The position numbers and the translations under genes are program-made. Below the pieces are notes generated by a model. The model searched no databases. It had not been told where the DNA came from and saw nothing but the letters and a program-made list of their open reading frames with translations. This document shows, piece by piece, positions 55,735 to 64,000 of a stretch of 64,000 nucleotides of DNA. Location: NCBI GenBank assembly GCA_007844125.1, contig CM017572.1, positions 24,776,879 to 24,840,878 of the forward strand, given 5' to 3'. Numbering within the stretch: the first letter of the stretch is position 1; the number at the start of each line of letters is the position of its first letter. The stretch comes from Sinonovacula constricta (taxonomy: Eukaryota; Mollusca; Bivalvia; Cardiida; Solecurtidae).

Positions 55735-55985
55735 GTAATGACTCCATGTATTTTAAATATCTTTCAATCACAAAGAAAATAGTCCCTGATTGAATGCCCA
55801 GGCTTTATTCATCTGGAAATAAAACAGTAACCCGATAATGTAAAATCGATTCATTAAATTGACAAGAAAAGACACATTTAATTGCAAACGCCACTCACAA
55901 TGTTATAAAACACCACAGGCTTTTCGATGGCAGAATTAAGATGAGTGCGATTGTAGATTTTCTGTAAAAGAAAAGTATGAAAATA
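55735..55985 (+). repeat. Duplicated block M, copy 2
   Basis: See 51480-51985. Confidence 0.65.
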
Positions 55986-56036
55986 AGTTTATGCGGGAAC
56001 CTTATATGGTTTTTTGAACTGTACGATTAAATAGGC

Positions 56037-56343
56037 TCATTTGTTATATAGGAAGGGATGGGATTTGCCGGCATTTTTGCCGATACTGTGCAGCGACATT
56101 TCTACCATTATAGCACAGGGGCACTTATGAGGTGCCCAGGGACTGAACCCGGCCGGTCCATTATACTGACACCGACGAGTCAGGCGTAATGCTGTCCCCT
56201 TAGCCCCGAGCGTTGGGAGGGAAGCCACTACTACCAATTTTAAAGTCTTTGGTTTGATCCGACCTGGGTTTGAACCCACGACCTCCCGATCCGCAAGCCG
56301 ACGCTCTACACCCTGAGCTATAGCGGCCGGTCATTTGTATATA
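56037..56343 (-). mobile_element. SINE family C, full-length, with target duplication
   Basis: The SINE (about 56051-56330) is complete on the minus strand, including the A box (plus-strand text CCTGAGCTATAGCGGCCGG) and B box (GGGTTTGAACCCACG). TCATTTGTTATATA (56037-56050) and TCATTTGTATATA (56331-56343) flank it as a nearly exact direct repeat. It lies 65 bp from the start of the 57-bp satellite. Confidence 0.9.
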
Positions 56344-56408
56344 AGAACTAAAATGAATTTTATTTGTACATGCAGGCCATCTCTTCCTTGTACAAAGAAC
56401 AAAAAAAA

Positions 56409-59400
56409 ACATACAACTTGGCAGTTGTGTCTAGAGTTGTTTCTTTAAAACACATAAATGTCACAACATACAACTTGGCAGTTGTGTCTAGAGTTGTTTC
56501 TTCAATACACATAAATGTCACAACATACATTTTGGCAGTTGTGTCTAGAGTTGTTTCTTTAAAACACATAAATGTCACAACATACAATTTGACAGTTGTG
56601 TCTAGAGTTGTTTCTATAAAACACATAAATGTCACAACATACAACTTGGCAGTTGTGTCTAGAGTTGTTTCTTTAAAACACATAAATGTCACAACATACA
56701 ACTTGGCAGTTGTGTCTAGAGTTGTTTCTTTAAAACACATAAATGTCACAACATACAATTTAACAGTTGTGTTAAGAGTTGTTTCTTTAAAACACATAAA
56801 TGTCACAACATACAACTTGGCAGTTGTGTCTAGAGTTGTTTCTTTAAAACACATAAATGTCACAACATACAATTTAACAGTTGTGTCTAGAGTTGTTTCT
56901 TTAAAACACATAAATGTCACAACATACAACTTGGCAGTTGTGTCTAGAGTTGTTTCTTTAAAACACATAAATGTCACAACATACCATTTGGCAGTTGTGT
57001 CTAGAGTTGTTTCTTTAAAACACATAAATGTCACAACATACAACTTGGCAATTGTGTCTAGAGTTGTTTCTTTAAAACACATAAATGTCACAACATACAA
57101 TTTGGCAGTTGTGTCTAGAGTTGTTTCTTTAAAACACATAAATGTCACAACATACAATTTAACAGTTGTGTTTAGAGTTGTTTCTTTAAAACACATAAAT
57201 GTCACAACATACAATTTGGCAGTTGTGTCTAGAGTTGTTTCTATAAAACACATAAATGTCACAACATACAACTTGGTAATTGTGTCTAGAGTTGTTTCTT
57301 TAAAACACATAAATGTCACAACATACAATTTGGCAGTTGTGTCTAGAGTTGTTTCTATAAAACACATAAATGTCACAACATACAACTTGGCAATTGTGTC
57401 TAGAGTTGTTTCTTTTAAACACATAAATGTCACAACATACAATTTGGCAGTTGTGTCTAGAGTTGTTTCTATAAAACACATAAATGTCACAACATACAAT
57501 TTGGCAGTTGTGTCTAGAGTTGTTTCTATATGACACATAAATGTCACAACATACAACTTGGCAGTTGTGTCTAGAGTTGTTTCTTTAAAACACATAAATG
57601 TCACAACATACAACTTGGCAGTTGTGTCTAGAGTTGTTTCTATAAAACACATAAATGTCACAACATACAATTTGGCAGTTGTGTCTAGAGTTGTTTCTTT
57701 AAAACACATAAATGTCACAACATACAATTTGGCAGTTGTGTCTAGAGTTGTTTCTATAAAATACATAAATGTCACAACATACAACTTGGCAGTTGTGTCT
57801 AGAGTTGTTTCTTTAAAACACATAAATGTCACAACATACAATTTGGCAGTTGTGTCTAGAGTTGTTTCTTTAATACACGTATAAATTTCACAACATACAA
57901 TTTGGCAGTTGTGTCTAGAGTTGTTTCTTTAAAACACATAAATGTCATAACATACAATTTGGCAGTTGTGTCTAGAGTTGTTTCTTTAAAACACATAAAT
58001 GTCACAACATACAATGTGGCAGTCGTGTCTAGAGTTGTTTCTTTAAAACACATAAATGTCACAACATACAATTTGGCAGTTGTGTCTAGAGTTGTTTCTT
58101 TAAAACAAATAAATGTCACAACATACAATGTGGCAGTTGTGTCTAGAGTTGTTTCTTTAAGACATATAAATGTCACAACATACAATTTGGCAGTTGTGTC
58201 TTGAGTTGTTTCTTTAAGACACATAAATGTCACAACATACAATTTGGCAGTTGTGTCTAGAATTGTTTCTATAAAACACATAAATGTCACAACATACAAT
58301 TTGGCAGTTGTGTCTACAGTTGTTTCTATAAAACACATAAATGTCACAACATACAATTTGGCAGTTGTGTCTTGAGTTGTTTCTTTAAAACACATAAATG
58401 TCACAACATACAACTTGGCAATTGTGTCTAGAGTTATTTCTTTAAAACACATAAATGTCACAACATACAATTTGGTAGTTGTGTCTAGAGTTGTTTCTTT
58501 AAAACGCATAAATGTCACAACATACAATTTGGCAGTTGTGTCTAGAGTTATTTCTTTAAAACACATAAATGTCACAACATACAACTTGGCAGTTGTGTCT
58601 TGAGTTGTTTCTTTAAAACACATAAATGTCACAACATACAATGTGGCAGTTGTGTCTAGAGTTGTTTCTTTAAAACACATAAATGTCACAACATACAATT
58701 TGGCAGTTGTGTCTAGAGTTGTTTCTTTAAAACACATAAATGTCACAACATACAATTTGGCAGTTGTGTCTAGAGTTGTTTCTTTAAAACACATAAATGT
58801 CACAACATACAAATTGACATTTGCGTGTGAATTGTTTCTTAAAAACACATAAATGTCACAACATACAATTTGGCAATTGTGTTTAGAGTTGTTTCTTTAA
58901 AACACATAAATGTCACAACATACAATTTGGCAGTTGTGTCTAGAGTTGTTTCTTTAAAACACATATATGTCACAACATACAATTTGGCAATTGTGTCTAG
59001 AGTTGTTTCTTTAAAATACATATATGTCACAACATACAATTTGGCAATTGTGTCTAGAGTTGTTTCTTTAAAACACATAAATGTCACAACATACAATGTG
59101 GCAGTTGTGTCTAGAGTTGTTTCTTAAAAACACATAAATGTCACAACATACAATTTGGCAGTTGTGTCTAGAGTTGTTTCTTTAAAACACATAAATGTCA
59201 CAACATACAATTTGGCAGTTGTGTCTTGAGTTGTTTCTTTTGAAACACATAAATGTCACAACATACAATTTGGCAGTTGTGTCTAGAGTTATTTCTTTAA
59301 AACACATAAATGTCGCAACATACAATTTGGCAATTGTGTCTAGAGTTGTTTCTTGAAAAAACATAAATGTCACAACATACAATTTGGCAGCTGTGTCTTG

Positions 59401-62400
59401 AGTTGTTTCTTCAAAACACATAAATGTCACAACATACAATTTGGCAGCTGTGTCTAGAGTTGTTTCTTTAAAACACATAAATGTCGCAACATACAATTTG
59501 GCAGTTGGGTCTAGAGTTGTTTCTTTAAAACACATAAATGTCACAACATACAATTTGGCAGTTGTGTCTTGAGTTGTTTCTTTAAAACACATAAATGTCA
59601 CAACATACAATTTGGCAGTTGTGTCTTGAGTTGTTTCTTCAAAACACATAAATGTCACAACATACAATTTGGCAGCTGTGTCTAGAGTTGTTTCTTTAAA
59701 ACACATAAATGTCGCAACATACAATTTGGCAGTTGTGTCTAGAGTTGTTTCTTTAAAACACATAAATGTCACAACATACAATTTGGCAGTTGTGTCTTGA
59801 GTTGTTTCTTTAAAACACATAAATGTCGCAACATACAATTTGGCAGTTGTGTCTTGAGTTATTTCTTTAAAACACATAAATGTCACAACATACAATTTGG
59901 CAGTTGTGTCTAGAGTTGTTTCTTTAAAACACATAAATGTCGCAACATACAATTTGGCAGTTGGGTCTAGAGTTGTTTCTTTAAAACACATAAATGTCAC
60001 AACATACAATTTGGCAGTTGTGTCTTGCGTTGTTTCTTTAAAACACATAAATGTCACAACATACAATTTGGCAGTTGTGTCTTGAGTTGTTTCTTTAAAA
60101 CACATAAATGTCGCAACATACAATTTGGCAGTTGTGTCTTGAGTTGTTTCTTTAAAACACATAAATGTCGCAACATACAATTTGGCAGTTGGGTCTAGAG
60201 TTGTTTCTTTAAAACACATAAATGTCACAACATACAATTTGGCAGTTGTGTCTTGAGTTGTTTCTTTAAAACACATAAATGTCACAACATACAATTTGGC
60301 AGTTGTGTCTTGAGTTGTTTCTTTAAAACACATAAATGTCGCAACATACAATTTGGCAGTTGTGTCTTGAGTTGTTTATTCAAAACACATAAATGTCACA
60401 ACATACAATTTGGCAGTTGTGTCTTGAGTTGTTTCTTTAAAACATATAAATGTCACAACATACAATTTGGCAGTTGTGTCTTGAGTTGTTTCTTTAAAAC
60501 ACATAAATATCACAACATACAATTTGGCAGTTGTGTCTAGAGTTGTTTCTTTAAAACACATAAATGTCACAACATACAATTTGGCAGTTGTGTCTAGAAT
60601 TGTTTCTATAAAACACATAAATGTCACAACATACAATTTGGCAGTTGTGTCTACAGTTGTTTCTATAAAACACATAAATGTCACAACATACAATTTGGCA
60701 GTTGTGTCTTGAGTTGTTTCTTTAAAACACATAAATGTCACAACATACAACTTGGCAATTGTGTCTAGAGTTATTTCTTTAAAACACATAAATGTCACAA
60801 CATACAATTTGGTAGTTGTGTCTAGAGTTGTTTCTTTAAAACGAATAAATGTCACAACATACAATTTGGCAGTTGTGTCTAGAGTTATTTCTTTAAAACA
60901 CATAAATGTCACAACATACAACTTGGCAGTTGTGTCTTGAGTTGTTTCTTTAAAACACATAAATGTCACAACATACAATGTGGCAGTTGTGTCTAGAGTT
61001 GTTTCTTTAAAACACATAAATGTCACAACATACAAATTGACATTTGCGTGTGAATTGTTTCTTAAAAACACATAAATGTCACAACATACAATTTGGCAAT
61101 TGTGTTTAGAGTTGTTTCTTTAAAACACATAAATGTCACAACATACAATTTGGCAGTTGTGTCTAGAGTTGTTTCTTTAAAACACATATATGTCACAACA
61201 TACAATTTGGCAGTTGTGTCTAGAGTTGTTTCTTTAAAATACATATATGTCACAACATACAATTTGGCAATTGTGTCTAGAGTTGTTTCTTTAAAACACA
61301 TAAATGTCACAACATACAATGTGGCAGTTGTGTCTAGAGTTGTTTCTTAAAAACACATAAATGTCACAACATACAATTTGGCAGTTGTGTCTAGAGTTGT
61401 TTCTTTAAAACACATAAATGTCACAACATACAATTTGGCAGTTGTGTCTTGAGTTGTTTCTTTTGAAACACATAAATGTCACAACATACAATTTGGCAGT
61501 TGTGTCTAGAGTTGTTTCTTGAAAAAACATAAATGTCACAACATACAATTTGGCAGCTGTGTCTTGAGTTGTTTCTTCAAAACACATAAATGTCACAACA
61601 TACAATTTGGCAGCTGTGTCTAGAGTTGTTTCTTTAAAACACATAAATGTCACAACATACAATTTGGCAGTTGTGTCTTGAGTTGTTTCTTTAAAACACA
61701 TAAATGTCACAACATACAATTTGGCAGTTGTGTCTTGAGTTGTTTCTTCAAAACACATAAATGTCACAACATACAATTTGGCAGCTGTGTCTAGAGTTGT
61801 TTCTTTAAAACACATAAATGTCGCAACATACAATTTGGCAGTTGTGTCTAGAGTTGTTTCTTTAAAACACATAAATGTCGCAACATACAATTTGGCAGTT
61901 GTGTCTTGAGTTATTTCTTTAAAACACATAAATGTCACAACATACAATTTGGCAGTTGTGTCTAGAGTTGTTTCTTTAAAACACATAAATGTCGCAACAT
62001 ACAATTTGGCAGTTGGGTCTAGAGTTGTTTCTTTAAAACACATAAATGTCACAACATACAATTTGGCAGTTGTGTCTTGAGTTGTTTCTTTAAAACACAT
62101 AAATGTCACAACATACAATTTGGCAGTTGTGTCTTGAGTTGTTTCTTTAAAACACATAAATGTCGCAACATACAATTTGGCAGTTGTGTCTTGAGTTGTT
62201 TCTTTAAAACACATAAATGTCACAACATACAATTTGGCAGTTGTGTCTTGAGTTGTTTCTTTAAAACATATAAATGTCACAACATACAATTTGGCAGTTG
62301 TGTCTTGAGTTGTTTCTTTAAAACACATAAATATCACAACATACAATTTGGCAGTTGTGTCTAGAGTTGTTTCTTTAAAACACATAAATGTCACAACATA

Positions 62401-62566
62401 CAATTTGGCAGTTGTGTCTAGAGTTGTTTCTTTTATACACATAAATGTCACAACATACAATTTGGCAGTTGTGTCTAGAGTTGTTTCTTTAAAACACATA
62501 AATGTCACAACATACAATTTGGCAGTAGTGTCTAGAGTTGTTTCTTTAAAACACATAAATGTCACA
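56409..62566. repeat. 57-bp satellite array, about 108 copies
   Basis: A head-to-tail monomer of 57 bp starting ACATACAATTTGGCAGTTGT and ending AACACATAAATGTCACA. 6158 bp divided by 57 gives 108.0 copies, with rare 1-2-bp indels. Each monomer has a small dyad, CACAAC-N13-GTTGTG, and a TCTAGA or TCTTGA variant site. Because 57 is 3 x 19, frames stay open for up to 493 codons on minus and 389 on plus. The variable positions mostly change amino acids, the plus frame is cut by TCTTGA-type stops, and 1-2-bp indels shift the frame, so coding is rejected. No spacers occur, so it is not a CRISPR array. Confidence 0.97.
58255..62400. repeat. Diverged tandem duplication of a ~2.3-kb satellite block
   Basis: Rare marker monomers recur in the same order. 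TCTAGAATTGTTTCTATA is at 58257 and 60594 (offset 2337, 41 monomers). The CAAATTGACATTTGCGTG monomer is at 58810 and 61033 (2223, 39 monomers). TCTTTTGAAAC is at about 59236 and 61459 (2223). TCTTGAAAAAACAT is at 59351 and 61517 (2166, 38 monomers). AAATATCACAAC is at 60505 and 62329 (1824, 32 monomers). The stepwise fall in offset means whole monomers were lost from copy 2, or gained in copy 1, after the block duplicated. Confidence 0.85.
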
Positions 62567-62609
62567 CGATACAAATTTACAGTCGTGTCCATAATACAGG
62601 TACGACCAT

Positions 62610-62925
62610 TCATTTGGAACTCTTGGAGTTTATGGTCTGGTGTTTTGCAGATGGTGTAATTTAATACAATGCAATGTCTTACTTTGGAATAAATTTAAGC
62701 TTTAAGTCCATTGAAATATACATAGAGATTTGTTATGTAAACAAGAAAATGTCTGTTGATGATAATTTACCTAGGTATCACAAAAAAAAACGGGATAGAA
62801 GTTAACATACACGCCAAAGACTCAAAGAGTATCATAATAAAATCTGAGTAATCTAATTAAAAAGACCTACATGTACTTGCGTTTAGCTAGTATTCAGGGG
62901 AGATAACCCATTGATATAAACAAGA
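62610..62925 (+). repeat. Dispersed repeat F, copy 3
   Basis: GAACTCTTGGAGTTTATGG, CTTACTTTGGAATAAATTTA, GACCTACATGTACTTGCGTT and TTCAGGGGAGATAACCCA; see 3375-3745. It starts right after the satellite. Confidence 0.7.
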
Positions 62926-62944
62926 CACGTTTCTCCTTAAGGTC

Positions 62945-63125
62945 TCCGCACTTTGTAGTTTTTTCTGCAGAATAATACTTTGCCATTTACACTAGTATAA
63001 TGACCAAACACAGAAAACATTAAAAACGTGAATGTTGAAAGCCATTATTCGAATGTGATTGCTGTTATTGTGCGTGCCTCCAATAACATATTTTCACCAA
63101 AGTCTTATGGTGTAAATGCCTCGGT
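62945..63125 (+). repeat. Dispersed repeat N, copy 2
   Basis: See 53495-53680. F and N are neighbours in the same order here and at 50.8-53.7 kb. Confidence 0.75.
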
Positions 63126-63225
63126 TGTGTGGAATTATCTTTTCCTGAAAGGATTGGCCGTCAGTACATAAGCTTCGGTGTAGTGGAGTTATCTTTTTCT
63201 GAAGGGATTGACTGAACATATGTTT
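63110..63225 (+). repeat. ~55-bp repeat, first pair
   Basis: GGAATTATCTTTTCCTGAAAGG (63131) and GGAGTTATCTTTTTCTGAAGGG (63186) head two neighbouring copies. Two more copies follow at 63548-63655. Confidence 0.7.
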
Positions 63226-63284
63226 CGGCAATCGGGACCACTCGGCGATATCTTCGGAAATAGACCTCGGGAATCATAAGCAGA

Positions 63285-63404
63285 GAAAGTAGTCCGTCCC
63301 TGATCATACACGTGATGTAAAGTCTTCAATTGTTCAGCTTTCAGAGTGTGTTTTAAATTTAATTTTTCAACAGCAAAAGACACACATTCTTCGAAGGTCG
63401 CCAT
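63285..63404 (-). pseudogene. N-terminal remnant of a RecQ-like helicase
   Basis: The minus-strand frame starting at the ATG at 63404 reads MATFEECVSFAVEKLNLK, then HTLKAEQLKTLHHVYDQGR. This pattern (a short helical start, LK.EQ...L..VY, then a Gly-Arg turn) resembles the region just before the Walker A motif in RecQ-type DEAH helicases multiplied in several invertebrate genomes. The expected Walker A (GxGKS/T) does not follow: after about residue 40 the sequence stops resembling a helicase, and the frame soon ends in a ~55-bp repeat. No further helicase motifs lie in the window to the left. It is therefore a fragment or a decayed first exon. If it were a real first exon, a donor would be needed near 63290; none is convincing. 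Confidence 0.5.
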
Positions 63405-63547
63405 ATTTAAACAAACGCACTTAGGTAGCCGAATTACAACCGACCATATCACTGAATCTATAAATAGATGGTTGTATCACTACTATGGTTTACGAGGTTA
63501 TTTTGCAAAAGTCTGAAAGTTACGGAAATGGCCGAGTTGTTACGATT

Positions 63548-63655
63548 GATGTTTCGGTCGCGTGGAGTTCTCTTTTCCTGAATGGATGGACTGTACAAAT
63601 GCTTTGGCCATGTGGAGTTTTCTTTTCCTGAATGGATTAACTGTAGGAAATAAAA
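63548..63655 (+). repeat. ~52-bp repeat, second pair
   Basis: GGAGTTCTCTTTTCCTGAATGG (63565) and GGAGTTTTCTTTTCCTGAATGG (63616) continue the series begun at 63131. The 320 bp between the pairs holds the helicase-like remnant. Confidence 0.75.
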
Positions 63656-64000
63656 CTGACTACCTTGGAACAATCAGTCATAAACGTCATTCCATCCTTT
63701 ATTGTCAGTGTTGGCTTCTGCAACGAAATGACCCCTGTGTACCGGTTTCAAATGACCTCCCACTTCACCGCCTCGGAGTTAATACGCTGACAATATTTAC
63801 CGTTATTTCAAATACCAGTTTCTTAAGGAGGCACAAAGACAAACCATCCTTTTCATTGTTGATGCGTCCAACAACCCATTTATGTAGACATGATATAATA
63901 CCGTTGCGTGACTGGTGTGTGTATAAAAACGAATGAGAACCCCATTAGGTGCTCTTTGTAACAAGGGTCTACTTTTGATGCGGACATCGGAGAGAGAGAG
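63656..64000. other. Right-end stretch, nothing recognised
   Basis: A 124-codon plus-strand frame (63562-63936) overlaps the ~52-bp repeats and has no recognisable domain. The window ends in a GA run that may be the start of a microsatellite. Confidence 0.45.

Noticed and set aside
56409..62566. CRISPR array
   Set aside because: Units abut without spacers and the genome is eukaryotic.

Overview
This is a repeat-dense, AT-rich piece of an animal nuclear genome. tRNA-derived SINEs with Pol III A/B boxes, miniature inverted-repeat elements, long trinucleotide and tetranucleotide microsatellites, eukaryotic-size gaps and the lack of operon-like gene packing all exclude a prokaryote or virus. A marine or freshwater invertebrate, most likely a bivalve mollusc, fits best. 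That taxonomic call is inference: the window holds no diagnostic conserved gene. Coding content is minimal. There is one convincing open frame (30311-31477, 388 aa, plus strand, family not recognised, possibly the 5' exon of a longer gene). There is also a short N-terminal remnant resembling RecQ-type helicases near the right end (63285-63404, minus strand). Nearly all other open frames are products of repeat composition. || Layout. 0-6.4 kb: SINEs, two MITE copies and a decayed ~1.5-kb periodic block, ending in a 21/63-bp minisatellite (4950-5790). 6.4-28 kb: AT-rich DNA made of diverged dispersed repeats and old segmental duplications (8.1 vs 13.5 kb, 10.6-11.8 vs 18.8-20.6 kb, 12.4 vs 32 kb), with MITE family D and SINE families A and B. 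28.4-31.5 kb: a promoter-like motif cluster, a 1-kb 21-bp minisatellite and the single gene candidate. 31.5-34.8 kb: older duplicated sequence, a SINE C copy and a SINE B nested inside a SINE A. 34.9-45.4 kb: about ten strongly diverged direct copies of a ~0.7-1.6-kb unit, interrupted by SINEs and microsatellites. 45.4-56.3 kb: dispersed repeats, a ~490-bp (AGT)n tract and isolated palindromic motifs. 56.4-62.6 kb: about 108 copies of a 57-bp satellite containing a diverged large-scale duplication. 62.6-64 kb: dispersed repeats also found at 50.8 and 53.5 kb, plus the helicase-like remnant set between copies of a ~52-bp repeat. || Names used here are local. SINE A, B and C are three tRNA-headed SINE families. 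D and R are MITE-like families with terminal inverted repeats, and H is a possible third. E, F, G, J, K, L, M, N, P, Q, S and T are dispersed or duplicated repeats recognised only by comparing parts of this window with each other. No metabolic or defence system can be reconstructed. The scientific interest lies in repeat architecture: the satellite with its nested duplication, the decayed tandem arrays, MITEs with intact ends, SINE insertions with target duplications, and microsatellites that grew inside SINEs. All similarities were judged by eye, so repeat boundaries are approximate unless a terminal repeat or target duplication fixes them.
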